Source: Spongospora subterranea f. sp. subterranea (lineage: Eukaryota > Endomyxa: Phytomyxea > Phytomyxea > Plasmodiophorida). Taken from it: a DNA stretch of 56,517 nucleotides. Each line of letters begins with the position of its first letter. Position 1 is the first letter of the stretch. Location of the stretch: NCBI GenBank assembly GCA_049724395.1, contig JAUGWO010000047.1:1-56517 (forward strand). The letters are read 5' to 3'. The translations under genes and the position numbers were made by a program. Shown here one piece after another: positions 41,513 to 52,505 of this stretch. Below the pieces are notes generated by a model, which made no database searches, was not told the origin of the DNA, and saw only the letters and a list, made by a program, of their open reading frames with translations.

Positions 41513-43018
41513 GTGCCCGGACGACTTTACGTTATGATATTGTCAACCGGTCGATGGGCTGTGATAGGTGTCGGTTCAATTGGGCTGGCAGCGGCAGCAA
41601 AATGGTGGCTTCTGACCATGGACTCAAGCGATTCGGCTGTGGTTGATGTCCTTTCGTCTGTCAATTCGTGTTCACGCTTAGAAAACCATCTTGGTCCAGG
41701 GCCGTACTCGACACGGTACCCTCGTGTATCCACCCATATTGACCCCACTACAGGCGTATCCTTGATAGGCTTTGAGGTAGATTTTTTATCAGTATTGTTT
41801 CGCCAAGTCTTTGATAATTTTTCTCAACATGCTTGATTGATGTTTTTAACTTCAAAACCACTATTATCCCACCAAAATATTTACTACAACTGCGCCGTGA
41901 TAATTGCAAACCAACCGTACGCGTTGAAAGTTGCCGGACCATCACCGTTATTGAAATTTGTTAGTCACGCCAGCATCTTGCGCTCGTTCATAATGGCATT
42001 GTCAAAACTGACTTTTGAGTTATTTTGCGTACTGTTGAACTAGAAAATGTTTTTCGTTCAGGACATGAGCTACTACCCACTTCTCGTAACTTCCAGATTC
42101 TTAACCGTGTTTTGTAGATGAAGACGGTTATCGGTCATGTTGCCTCCGTCTCCGTTGATCCAGAATCAATTATTATCGACTGTCCATGGGACAGCACCCG
42201 GCTCACAATTGATCGATCATCACTGCTGTGGAACGCTGCCACAAAGAAATTTGAAGCAACACCTCAACCGCGCTCAAAAGCATTCCGTTTCCTCGGAAAC
42301 ACGGCTGTTGGTCTAACGGTTGTCATGGGCGCACTTTACATCTTTAATTTTGTTAAACGTGGTGGAATGACTGGTCGTCGTCTTCTCTCCAACATCAGAT
42401 CAAACATGTGAGACATTGTTGTATCTTGTTGATCTTTGGGCATTTTCATTTTTTGACCAATTTTAAGAAATTTCGTGAGTTTTCATGGACATTTGGGTAC
42501 ACAATCCCTCATCTCATTTCTGGACTGCAAAAATTCTGCATTTTTTTGTTCCTGATTGGTTTGGGAGTGTTCTTGCTTTTGCCTGAATACCAAGTGCCTT
42601 GTTTTCAATCACTGTGAATTCTTCAACAGCTGTTTCGTTTTCTGTTTGCTCAATGATCTGTTTTGCCACGACTAAACTGTTTCGGTTCGGCTGTATGCCT
42701 TGATGCATTTTATTTAGCGGATTGCATTCATTCGTCAGCTGTCTGCCTATCTAACATGGTTTTACAAATTTAAACTGTATTTTCAGGACTGTAATAAATT
42801 CGCTGGGCGCTCCTGTCAAGTCCAATGCACAAATGAAAGGCACCATCACAGGCGGCGTGATCAACGTGCGCATTCCGCTTCAAGGGTCACGCTCCTCGGG
42901 AACAGCTGTCGTTCAGGCTGTTCGCGCCACCGATTCATCACCTTGGCTATATACTTACTCTGCTCTCGAATTGGACCTGAATCGATCACGAATCAAATTC
43001 GATGTTCAAGAAAGATAG
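41513..43018 (+). CDS. Coa1/Tim21-like mitochondrial inner-membrane protein, spliced
   Basis: Two exons are clear: 42118-42407 and 42787-43018, joined over intron 42408-42786 (GTGAGA...TTTTCAG) in phase (AT|G). Exon A has one membrane span (LGNTAVGLTVVMGALYIFNFV). After the junction comes TVINSLGAPVKSNAQMKG, then RIPLQGSRSSGTAVVQAVRA and PWLYTYSALELD. Coa1-type domains have this order: LG-x-P, a G-x-(I/V) strand, an I-P-(L/V)-x-G-S-(K/R) turn, and W-x-L-x-L near the end. Members act in cytochrome oxidase assembly or protein import at the inner membrane. A further upstream exon (41534-41776, with another span, AVIGVGSIGLAAAAKWWLL, and LGPGPYSTRYP) has a similar order and may belong to the same or a paralogous gene; I cannot join it confidently. 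Confidence 0.5.
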
Positions 43019-43050
43019 TCTGCTAGCAGCCAATACTCCCTCGATCATCC

Positions 43051-43441
43051 ATGGCTATCAATCATATAAACGCTTCAACTAGTTTAGCGAAAAAAGCTAT
43101 GATTTCGCTTTCGATACAGTGCCGGATGGTTGCAATCAATGACAGCGAGCCTAAAGAGCTCTTGTTCCGTCGTCGTTTTGCAACAACAAAACCCTACGTA
43201 AAACATCATCATTTTACTATCATTTTGAAAGTCCTGATTTACGTACTTTCAGAATCAGTTCTCGATATCCGGGCAAATGTAAGAGGTTAATCACTTTCAA
43301 GCTGACCATACACGAATTTATTGATTCGTGGACTTTCCCGTTATCAGCACATATCTCGACCATTTTCAAAAAAGCCGAAGACCTGTCTGTGGGCCCAGCT
43401 GGAAGGTACTGTACCATTGACGAAGTTTTCAGTTTGGTCCC
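43051..43441 (+). CDS. Possible small two-exon gene, unknown
   Basis: A first part 43051-43198 ends FATTKPY before GTAAAAC, and a TACGTACTTTCAG acceptor at about 43252 is followed by an open stretch to 43441 (RLITFKLTIHEFIDSWTFP, then AEDLSVGPAGRYCTIDEVF). The 55-nt intron fits the sizes seen here. In my reading the phase of the join does not match the longer downstream frame, so one part may be wrong. The second part looks like genuine protein. No family recognised. Confidence 0.25.
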
Positions 43442-43870
43442 GCCTTGAAACTCTGTTGAGACCCGCGTATGGCAACAACCGTTGTGGCGTAGTGTTTTCA
43501 TCACCGAGCTAAAAAGGAAGAAATATCCAATTTAGACTGGGGTGAGGGCCACCACTGGCGGTTGCTCAATGTTTCAGAACATCTCAGAAACGACAGGTTT
43601 ATGCTCTTTCATAAAGTGTACCCGATTGAACACACATGCCGCTCTGGGCGTTGAAAGAGACAGGCTGAGGGCTTTAGACACATTCTGGGAGGGGGTTGAC
43701 ACAACCTTGAAGGTATAAAATATAAAGTTTCTTGTTTTCAGCGTCTATTGATGAAGAAGCAAGACCAAAGGATTGTATGCTTTTTCATTCTTCATAAACT
43801 GTGCAAGGATTTGCTAAGAGTCTGCCGTCTCTTGTGATGATAGAACGCATGTCGGCGTCACGACAATGAC
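43442..43870. other. Unassigned spacer
   Basis: No gene supported. On plus, pieces between 43500 and 43700 (for example a stretch reading GVERDRLRALDTFWEGVD) are open without a clear gene. Confidence 0.2.
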
Positions 43871-44398
43871 TTAATAGGGCAATTGCCAACGTGAGACTTC
43901 CGAGTTGATGAGTTGATAAGTCAAAGGGATAGTATAACGTTCTGAATATCTCATTAATGCGATAGTTGTTTTCATACAACGGTTACACCATAAATGGTCA
44001 TACGCCCCTTCATAAACTCTATAATATCGTTGGATCGACGTTGTTCTAAAAATCCATTGCTGGAGATTGGACGTCCCACCGCGTGCTTGTGGATTTACGC
44101 CAACCCGGAATCCGATGGAACGCGAGAGTTCCTTCATGGTAGACAGCATTACTTTACATGTGGCAAAGCGCGAACCGACCGCGATGCAATTATTCGAAGC
44201 TATGGTTTGGGATGGGCACTCAACAGTATCTTCAACAGGATCGACACACCCGATTTCAACAAGTTCATACGAGGGATCGTCACCAGCCTCAACACGATTG
44301 TCAGAATTTGCATTTTGGTCAATACAAGTTGGAGTTGGAACAGTGCTATCAACCCGAACCGTCTCGGACGATCGTCGAAAAATCGAAGATAACGACAT
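43871..44398 (-). CDS. Hypothetical 175-aa protein
   Basis: A minus-strand frame with ATG at 44398: a polar N-terminal third (ETVRVDSTVPTPTCIDQNA), then a region with KELSRSIGFRVGVNPQARG and WCNRCMKTTIALMRYSERY. No membrane span or signal peptide. The opposite strand is also open (44067-44465), so one of the two is a shadow; I prefer the minus frame for its length and more protein-like composition in the second half. Function unknown. Confidence 0.3.
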   Translation of the reverse strand: MSLSSIFRRSSETVRVDSTVPTPTCIDQNANSDNRVEAGDDPSYELVEIGCVDPVEDTVECPSQTIASNNCIAVGSRFATCKVMLSTMKELSRSIGFRVGVNPQARGGTSNLQQWIFRTTSIQRYYRVYEGAYDHLWCNRCMKTTIALMRYSERYTIPLTYQLINSEVSRWQLPY

Positions 44399-44675
44399 TA
44401 TGCAGTATCCCTCTTACAAGATACGACACACCGTTGTTTATATCATCAATGCATGGGTCAATTGATACAACACCTCTGTCCGTCGCAAAGCTCATTATCT
44501 CCTGATGTAGTCGGGATGCAATGGCCAGGTGAAGGCACCGCTGTCTTTACAGGTTTAAATCCAGTACATGGGCCAGCTCAACGCGCCCGACATATAACCA
44601 ATGCAAATGTTAGTAATCATTCATATCTAACGAAACGTCCAGCCAAGCTACAAAAGGGATGCACCAGCTGCAGGC

Positions 44676-45062
44676 GTGAAAATCGTGTTCAGCCTGGACA
44701 ACCACACACCAGGAGAAGCTAATGCTCAGGAACCGACGCTAATCACAACACCTGAACTTTCAGATATTGCCTCCCAAATGCTGAATGAAGCAATGCATCG
44801 CATTGTTGACTATGGCGACGACATTGAAGAAGCAAGTAATGAAATTTTACTTCAAGCAAAGCAACTTCTTGAAGGACAATTTGCGACTACAGCAGGATTG
44901 TTTGATCATAATTACTGGTGTTGTACAATCGGTAATTCTTCTAAGAACATTACTTTGGTCAGGATTTTCATACGTGCCTTCAGACACTCTGTTGCTAGAA
45001 TCCGTCCCATTGACAGAGCTTATGAGGCGCGAACAATTGTAATAAATACTATATGGTCTTGA
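44676..45062 (+). CDS. Hypothetical 128-aa protein or first exon
   Basis: Plus-strand frame with an acidic helical centre (SDIASQMLNEAMHRIVDYGD, EEASNEILLQAKQLLEGQF) that looks like a real protein. It may instead begin at an acceptor (GTGTTCAG near 44695). It lies upstream of the ankyrin gene in the same orientation and could be its N-terminal exon, but I cannot trace the connection through 45063-45460. No family recognised. Confidence 0.35.
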   Translation: MKIVFSLDNHTPGEANAQEPTLITTPELSDIASQMLNEAMHRIVDYGDDIEEASNEILLQAKQLLEGQFATTAGLFDHNYWCCTIGNSSKNITLVRIFIRAFRHSVARIRPIDRAYEARTIVINTIWS

Positions 45063-45460
45063 TGTATATTTTGATGATATCTTCAGAACACGTTATGAAT
45101 GAAATGCGGTGATCAAATTCATTTTTAAAGATAGACAGGGAACAATAAATTGTACTGACTTTAGAAAGTACAGCCAGTGGTATGGGTGAAGATGTGTAAA
45201 CAAGGTTTACAAGAGTTCTTAAGAGCTTATAAGATTTATTCATTAAAACGATCCGTTACAATCAACGAGCACGACGAAGTTGGCAATGACGTATAACGGA
45301 TATCATTAAAGCGGCGGGGCCATCACCGAACCAACTTCTGTGCCAAAATGGGCTAACACGACCCTTGTGTGCGTCTTCGTTTGAGCAATCAACTGATGAT
45401 GTCCTGTATATTGCTCCAATGCATGTCTGTCATATTGACCTCGCTAATATTATATCACAG

Positions 45461-46881
45461 AAACGGAGATGTCGCTTCTGTGTTTAAGGCCAGCGAAATA
45501 ATCAATCTCAGGAACCAAAAGGGGCGCACTGCTCTCATGTCGGCAATTCATTTTTTTAAAAGGTTGGTCAAATTCACTGTCTGAGTTTGTTTAGCACATT
45601 CAATATTGAATTTTCATCTTCAGAGATGGTACCGCCCGAATTCTGTTGGATAATGGCGCTGATCCCACAATATCGGATAATGATGGCAATACCGCAATAC
45701 ACCTGGCGATAAATCTGAAAGGGTATTCTGCTATAATGTGTCTTCAAATCGATTGATCTGATTGAGATCTCACAGATCTGGACCACTCGTGATTCCTATA
45801 ATCAATGCGGCGAGGGCAACCGCAATCGATCCTTCTTGTTTGGTAAATCTAAAGAACAAGGCTGGGAAAACTGCTCTTGTGTTAGCATATTCTTGTTCAA
45901 AGGTTAATTTACTGCTTGGATTTGGTTTTCTCCCTCATTTTTCGGTGATATTGTGTCCAGGTGTGATATCGGCCATATTCTTCTTGAGAATGGTGCCGAC
46001 CCCAGTATATCCGATAATGATGGTGTCTCCCCATTGACCGCTCTCATGTCATATCACCAGTTCATTTCTCAAGTCGTTTAGTTCAATCATTCATTCAAGT
46101 ACTCGCAGGATGAACGAAATCCTGTTTTTAACGATTAAGGATATTAATATTGATATCAACCATTTGTACGATGGGAACACTCTACTCCATATGGCTGTTA
46201 AGGCTAATTTGTTGGTTGACAATAATATAATGATTAGCCACCTCAGTTAAATTGATTCACTAGTAAGGAGTTGATTCAGGATCTGTTGGTTCGTGATGCC
46301 GATCCCGTTGTTGCTGACAGAAAAGGGAATACACCATTGCACTTGGCAATACCAAAGCTGCTGTATTTCTGCAATAATCTGTTTGTATCACTAATTTGAA
46401 TAATCTCCAGATCTTCAGACGTCTTTCGCAATATAATCAATGCGGGAGGTTGACGTCGTATGGGGCAGGATGAAACTGAGAAACGATATGGAGAATTGCC
46501 CGGATCATTGGTTCGTCTTTTCATGTCACCTTTTACCACAAATATTTTTGAAACATCGAAATCACTGACTTGATCTCACAGAAAAGTCTTTAAAGATTCC
46601 GGTCCGAAGTGTTGAAAAAAAACAACGTCCAAAACCATTAGGGGGAAACTGCTCTCCATGTGGCAGTTTCAAAAAATGTGTCTGTCAAATCTTCGCCTGT
46701 TCAACCCCTTTTTGTTGATCTGGCTTTTTGCAGTCACTCTCGTATTATGGTTCTTCTGGAAATGGGTGCCAGCCGCACCATCAAATGTAATGGCCAGACA
46801 GCGCTGGAGCTGGGAAAACAGAAGTTGGCAGAGAACGATTCCATAAATGCCAACTTTCTCGTTCTCCAATTTCAAAATTGA
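45461..46881 (+). CDS. Ankyrin-repeat protein, many small exons
   Basis: Exons at 45461-45562, 45624-45722, 45776-45902 and about 45961 on are separated by introns of 61, 53 and 58 nt with clean GT-AG ends. They give NLRNQKGRTALMSAI, then RILLDNGADPTISDNDG and NTAIHLAI, then NLKNKAGKTALVLAYS, then LLENGADPSISDNDG. A later part has GNTPLHLAIPKLL (46320), then MVLLEMGASRTIKCNG and QTALELGKQKLAEND up to the stop at 46881. Repeat cores of 30 to 35 residues are typical of ankyrin repeats, which bind other proteins. The join after 45902 is out of phase in my reading, and one acceptor further on lacks a good donor, so exons are missing or the gene is decaying. The N-terminus is unresolved. Confidence 0.6.
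45563..45623 (+). other. Intron in ankyrin gene (61 nt)
   Basis: GTTGGTC start and TCTTCAG end; removal joins AAA AG to A GAT so the frame continues as FFKRDGTARILL. Confidence 0.75.
45723..45775 (+). other. Intron in ankyrin gene (53 nt)
   Basis: GTATTCT start and CTCACAG end; removal joins AAA GG to A TCT so the frame continues as NLKGSGPLVIP. Confidence 0.7.
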
Positions 46882-48939
46882 GTTCATAAACCAGTGGCGT
46901 GTACTGCATTTGCTGCTCTCTATGTGGTTAGATTTCAGACCGTTTTTGTCAAACTTCCAGCCCAACTGATTTTATCACCTCAATCATATTGGAGAAATAG
47001 TGCAATTGAGGGGATATCACAAGTGGCGATAACTTGGATCATTGCCCAGATCAGGGACTATTGATCACCTGGCTTATTAGTCCTATCCTTAGACAACAAT
47101 ATTGGCAATCCAGCCGAAGCGGGTTCCAGATCATTCGATCTGTAATTAATACGGGTAATGACGGAATCGCTCAATATTGATCCCGTTGACCATACATGAG
47201 ACTGAACCAATATGTGATATTCTTGATATTTCTCTATTGCCTCCTTTCTCATTCCGCTGGATTTTTGTTTGACGTTTGGTCATGTTCCTAGAGATGCAAT
47301 TTGTATTTGTTTACTTTCTGCCACTTCTAATCTTCCAACTAATCCACTTTGTTGTGGCATGTGCTTTTTATCTGTTAATCTGATTGTAATTGTGTGGCAG
47401 ATGTTGACTGTTTCCACAAATGTCCCATCTATGACCATTGCAATTGTTCTTTTTAGAGCGGTTCTTTGTGAAACACCTAAGCATCCTTTCCGTTTTGTTC
47501 CCTAATGTCGCTCCGATAACACTTCCAACATCGACCATCCATTCAGCCCCTGTCAATCCTGGTTTGTGTTGCCCTCAGATGCTGGATCGAGTGGGCCCAA
47601 TAATTGCCCAGAACCCCGAAATGGCGCAGATGAAAGGAATACTTGCCTTCGGATAGATTGTTTTGTTTGGGCTCATGCGTTAGTATGAGAATTTTGACAG
47701 CTGCCCAACTGCGGAAATGACAAACAGCCGCCTTGCGAATGACACCAACGCACCGTGGCGGCATCCGCGGTGCCGAGTCTTGGCAGGACTTTCTGTGCGA
47801 AACGGATTAGAGATGTTTCCCATGAAATCTACCCCATGATATGATTAATTTCTGTTCCACTATGAACCATTCAGTGTTGGCTGTTTTACAGTGCAGTTCT
47901 TGTCGCCTATGGGATACTGATGCAAATGACGGTCGTGATCAAGACCTTCATCACAATACGGTGATTGATTTCGGCCCTGAAGAACAACGAGGGACTCAGA
48001 TTACCTCAATCTGCGTTGGCAAGGCATCATCGCTTTGTGTGCGGAAAGATCGTCGCTTCACCATACGAGGTGTTCCTGGATCAAGAGCCGCAACGACAGG
48101 ACAACGACGACTAAGATTTTCACTTTAGCAATTTGTAAAAGCGTCCGGACCGACGCAATCCAGCCAGACGATGTCGGCGGAGACGGTCGAAAGAATATCG
48201 ACGATGAGCGAGATTCAAGTGACGGTAAAGATGACGACGTCTGGGCAGTGAACGAGTACACCATGAGGGATCGAACGGTGACCAAAACGCGTCTCACGAT
48301 GTGCAAGTTCGATCGCTCGCGTTGCCCCAATCAGCATCAGCCTACCGGCGACCAGCTTGGGCTCAAACTGAGGTGATGTTATTGTTGCTCTTGAAAAAAC
48401 ACATGTTTTGTACTTTTTCTTGGAAGCTTGGTGAAACACCTTGTCACCATGCCCCTCGACAGAAGACATGGCTGATTCAGCGCTTCGATTTCTCATCAAA
48501 TGATGACAGTCGGATTTTCCAGCCATGAACCAACAACCAAAATTGTTCACACACTATGCAACTTGTAAACCATAAATTACCAATTCGACTCTGTCGGACT
48601 GAAATAGCAGACCCGTGAATTACAGAAAAGTCCATTAAAATCGGGTCATCCTAAACAAAAATTAGATCACAATGCCAATAACAATATGCCAAACACAATT
48701 GGCTGGTGAAGCGTCAGAAACAAAGGAACAGGTCAAGAACTGACTTCCATAACTTAGCAATCACCACGAGGGTTGGAATATCAGAGTAATTGCAATTTGT
48801 TGATATCGTTCAATAACAGACATGTAGCGCCAAAGAGAAATTCAAGTGGAATAAACGTGGAGAGGACCAGGGGTTAGGCCCTGTTGATCTCGAGATTCAA
48901 TGAGATAAGCGGTGAACACTGATATCTTGATCATGTCTT
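46882..48939. other. Long stretch without a supported gene
   Basis: Small frames exist on both strands (for example 47841-48128 and 48035-48376 plus; 47368-47556 minus) without recognisable domains. Around 47450-47650 a plus frame gives PVNPGLCCPQMLDRVGPI, which looks like protein, but no gene can be built. Exons of small spliced genes may be hidden here. Confidence 0.25.
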
Positions 48940-49140
48940 TACTGCATTGCAGGATCCATTTCAGGATATTGCCGAGAGATAATACATCCACCTTTCATGA
49001 AGATGGCTTTCATGCACGGAACCGTCCCGTACTTGAACGGAATCGTCGGCCCAATACAGATATCATAGTATGGAAAAGGTGGTAATGATTTCTGTAGAGC
49101 AATAAGCCCAAGATAAGATCGAACATGTAAAATGGCTCAA
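48940..49140 (-). CDS. C-terminal coding fragment, hypothetical
   Basis: The minus strand is open from about 49140 to a stop near 48938, giving RSYLGLIALQKSLPPFPYYD then GPTIPFKYGTVPCMKAIF and GGCIISRQYPEMDPAMQ. It reads like a real C-terminus, with a hydrophobic first part. The duplicated block ends exactly within this stretch (49050), so the second copy at 53461 keeps only the upstream half. Upstream exon not identified. Confidence 0.35.
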
Positions 49141-49614
49141 GGCGTCGGTTCTATCCGGTAGATGTATCAGTAATGATCCAGCAATGTCTGCGAGGACTCG
49201 ACCTGCCGATTTCTTACATTGTTGAAAGACTCTTTGGAATTAAATATTACAGTGAGGGAAGTGATTGATCGTCATATTCTAGGGAATTCGAGAGCTCAAA
49301 ACGATCACATGAATTCAGGATCAGGCGATTGGTTGAAGATGTGAGTCTGGACACCAATATTATCACATTTAGCAGATGAATCTGATTGCCGCACAACCAT
49401 TTCAATGTTTGAACGAATCTCACGCGCTCTGGGAGAATCAACTATGTTCCAAACGTGACCGCACAATAATCGTTTACCTTTCACGAACACGCAAACAGAA
49501 AATAAATCGAATGACCATCAGAGAGAGACTTTAAGAGCAGAAATTGTTGATTAACGTTTAAAGAGGGACAAACAGAAGTCTGAACGTGACAATAATGTCC
49601 ACTATAAAGGGGGA
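49050..49614 (+). repeat. Segment A, copy 1 (matches 53461-54022)
   Basis: Starts CCCAATACAGATATCATAG and ends TAAAGGGGGA, followed by ATACGCTC. The second copy at 53461-54022 differs only by scattered changes and a short indel. On the minus strand it has a 60 to 70-codon frame in both copies (NIVDSPRAREIRSNI), so a small gene piece may be included. Confidence 0.85.
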
Positions 49615-49919
49615 ATACGCTCCTACAAACCTGGCACCAAAATGTCGACCTCAAACACCAAAAAAAAACAAAGAGATCTAGGGAATTCGAGAGCCGCTGT
49701 CACACAAGATATTGGTGTAAATCAAAACGAATAGGAATTATTGTCAATAGTCATTCTCTATCTTGTCAGTGAGATGTTCAGCATATGCCAATGTTGCTGA
49801 TTGACCGTGTTTGGGAGTGAAACCTTTGATGATTGTTTGCAACCCTAGTAAGTTCGGTTTGATTCATTATCATTCAATTAGTAAAAGGACACAATTCCAT
49901 TACCAAGTGGCGAGCGTAT
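49615..49919 (+). repeat. Segment B, copy 1, bounded by ATACGCTC/GAGCGTAT
   Basis: ATACGCTC (49615-49622) and GAGCGTAT (49912-49919) form an inverted pair round a roughly 290-bp block that is present in opposite orientation at 54031-54359. Marker words: ACAAGATATTGGTGTAAATC here is the reverse complement of GATTTACACCAATATCTTGT there. Confidence 0.8.
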
Positions 49920-50310
49920 ATCTTCTAGTGCCAAGACGAATCTTTGTGTCAAAGCTCATTTGCAGGCCAACGCAGCACCAACAACCATGACGCCATATAG
50001 GCGAAAGGTCACCTCAAAGCCTTTCCGATAACGCGCCGAAATTCTTCCAGATAACCAAATCCAAACTTGGATCTATACAACATTGACAGCTTGAATTAGA
50101 CACAAATGGAATTCGCCTTTGAAAAAAGAAGTCAACAAACGCAACAGAAAGCGTTAAACGCTCTGACAGCGTTAAAATGATTTTGTGTTTGGTCAAAAAT
50201 TGGGAGTTGGGTTTTTTATCATTATGAAAACGATGGTGTTGATTGTTTTTGGTGAGTCCCGGTCCTCGACGTGGTCGACCTTGTTTGGTGAGTTATTGGA
50301 GGTTCAACCA

Positions 50311-51404
50311 TTATCTAACCTTGGGATGACCGAAATCATATTGACAGATATCAGATTCCTTTCTGTCTGTTCCAGGACAGTAATCGCGACTGAACTTGCG
50401 GTAGGATACTGATTCTCCCCATTTTCGAACAAATTCCTCAACACTCCCAGCGCAATGACGATGTAAACAATTGTAAACAGGACGGCATTTGCAGATGAAA
50501 GAGATTAAACCCGGATGAGGCGATCTCATTGATGCTGTCTTCGCAATCACGAACTGCTCATACTTTTCGAAAACTTCGGAAAGGGCTGAGAGGAGGTCTC
50601 GGGTTGATCTAAGGGGAAGATTAAATCTTGCTGGAATATCAAATGGTGGCTCAGTCGATCCGCATTTGATGGACTCCAAGCCTTGACATTTCTTCCTGCC
50701 GAATTTCGAATGTACGAATCCATGGCCCCACTTCCGAATCCACTCATTGACATTTTGGCCACAATGATGAACAAAGCACCCCCAAATGGGTTTCGGAGAC
50801 TCGATATAATATGATCGGAAAACCTGTCGAGCCATTGTGCCACTTGACCGGTATTTGTCGTTGAATTTCCAGCATTCATAGAGTTTTTCTTCTGCAGTTT
50901 TTGAATTTAAAACAGCAAGAGCAACAGCTTTGAGATCCAATAAACCGGAGTCTTTGTCTCTGAAAGCACAAATGTTCATCAGTTTTTCTGAAAAATGGCA
51001 AATGAAAACCTGTTTTCAGGGTTTCTGGCGATTTTCGACATCAGGGAGCCGCAGGATTGATGATTTGATCTTAGACCCGGGCAGCATTTCCATCCAAAAC
51101 TACTGTGCTTGAAACGCTTTCCCCAACGTCCCTGGAACAGGTCGATGTCTTTGCGGCAACATGTCACAAGACATTGAAGGACGGGAATACAGACGTACTT
51201 GAGACAATAAAACACCTTAGGACTAATACTGCACCCCGATTTTCTGCAAGAGACCAGTTTCAAAACGAAATTCGAAATTACGATGAGTTTTTGCAAGGTG
51301 CTGGTTGCCTTGACAATTTGCCTAGGGTCAGGAAGATCGATGTTGCTTTGTCCGACCTCAATCTTATGTCGCCTCGACTTTTTAGGCACCAGTAATTCAA
51401 TCAA
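50311..51404 (-). CDS. Cysteine-rich triple-repeat protein, copy 1, spliced
   Basis: Exon 1 (51404-51010) and exon 2 (50959-50311) join in phase to a 347-aa protein; the first exon would hit a stop shortly after the donor if unspliced. Three times the protein shows a motif with a C-pair, hydrophobic residues and an aromatic-W-G core: CIPVLQCLVTCC then FQGRWGKRF and FGWKCCPGL; GCFVHHCGQN then IRKWGHGF and FGRKKCQGL; CRPVYNCLHRHC then VRKWGESV and FSRDYCPGT. Spacing suggests three domains of about 85 residues with conserved Cys/His that could bind zinc. There is no signal peptide and no membrane span. I do not recognise the family. The duplicate at 55298 is also intact, which argues for function. 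Confidence 0.75.
50960..51009 (-). other. 50-nt intron in cysteine-rich gene copy 1
   Basis: On the minus strand the intron runs GTTTTCATTT to GTGCTTTCAG with an ACTGATGAAC branch-like word. It joins AAC AG to A GAC. The same intron at the same place is present in copy 2 (55965-56014). This is very short even for a fungus. Confidence 0.8.
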
Positions 51405-51500
51405 TTGTTCCGTTATGGCGACACTGTTGTCAAACTCGATTTGTTCAGGATTTGTCTCCTTTCCCTAAGCAGACGATACCGTTTGTGATCATCAAATCCC

Positions 51501-51818
51501 AGAAAAAGCGGCGAACCAGAGTTCTGACCAGAAACAAACAAAGGCTATCATGGTCTTTGACTTCATTCATGTTCCAGTTTAAGAGCGGACAGATCACTCT
51601 GAATCCCAACAAGTACTTGGAATTACGGAAATAAACCATTTTGCGAGTTTGCTGCGGAAATCCATCCTATTACGACATAATTCAGATATTGGTAATCACG
51701 ATTATCGGCAATCGCTTACTGGCACGAAAATCTCACGAACGTCAACTGGCTGGTTGTTCGGATTTATCGTATTTTCGATGCGGCAATCGAAAGATGTGGC
51801 CTCATCAACACTTTCAAT
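51501..51818. other. Unassigned stretch
   Basis: Beyond the duplicated segment. Two small frames on opposite strands (51452-51634 plus, 51445-51639 minus) are shadows of one another; neither has a domain. Confidence 0.2.
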
Positions 51819-52505
51819 TGACTGTTGACCATCAATACTGATATAGGATGCATCACGATTTAAACTCGTGCTCGGGTTGGAATCCTAAGTCTAACTCAGC
51901 AAATATCAAGCACAATTTGGACATGAACTGAACGGCTAAGTTTCTGGAAGAACTGTCACCAAACTGGTGTGCGTTTCTGTTATCGGGTACGAGATTCGCG
52001 AGAAAGTCTTTTGACTGTAACATTTCCGAAGCAATAGGAATTTGATTCAAATCGATAAGGCAATCGAGGTTCTCGCGCTCTTGGATCAACTGTTGAGAAT
52101 CGATACTGATATGGATCGTGTGAAGTTTCGAACCCGGACTCGAGTCCCATTCCTAAAGAACAACTTAACAAGCCGAATATCCATATGAAGAGGAGCTGAA
52201 CGACTTCATTCATCGAAGAACTGTCACCAAACTGGTGCGCGTTTCTGTTATCGGGCACGAGATTCTCGCGAAAGTCAATTGACGGCAAAATTTCCGAATC
52301 AATAGGATTTCGATTTAGATCGATGAGGCAATCGGGGTTGTCGCCCTTTTGCCTCAACTGTTGAGAATCGATACTGATATGGGACGCGTCAAGTTTCGAC
52401 CCCGGGCTCGAGTGCCATTCCTACAAAAGCACTTAATAAGCCGAATCACTATATGAAGTTGAACTGAACGACTACATTCATCGAAGAACATTCACCAAAC
52501 TGGTC
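51819..52505 (-). repeat. Tandem repeat, period 268 bp, about 2.5 units
   Basis: AAACTGGT occurs at 51961, 52229 and 52497, and the flanking 268-bp blocks match (words CAACTGTTGAGAATCGATAC, TCTGTTATCGGG). On minus the units include open stretches with VPDNRNAHQFGDSSS and DCLIDLNRNPIDSEIL. Since 268 is not a multiple of 3, the frame moves between units, so this is not a simple repeat protein. It could be repeated exons of a gene whose first part is the minus frame at 52661 (MQDTMSSSQELAIVNTKT). Confidence 0.7.

Larger units (their letters stand above)
49963..51500 (-). repeat. Segment D, copy 1 (matches 54968-56505)
   Basis: Identical spacing (offset 5005) from GCAGGCCAACGCAG to GTTTGTGATCATCA, with substitutions only as far as I could follow. 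It contains the cysteine-rich gene. Confidence 0.85.

Noticed and set aside
41400-41520. tRNA-like or small RNA gene
   Set aside because: No cloverleaf or internal promoter boxes could be fitted by eye here or elsewhere in the window.
51105-51395. 96-aa plus-strand protein
   Set aside because: It is the shadow of exon 1 of the cysteine-rich gene; the minus strand has matching motifs, a valid intron and a conserved duplicate.
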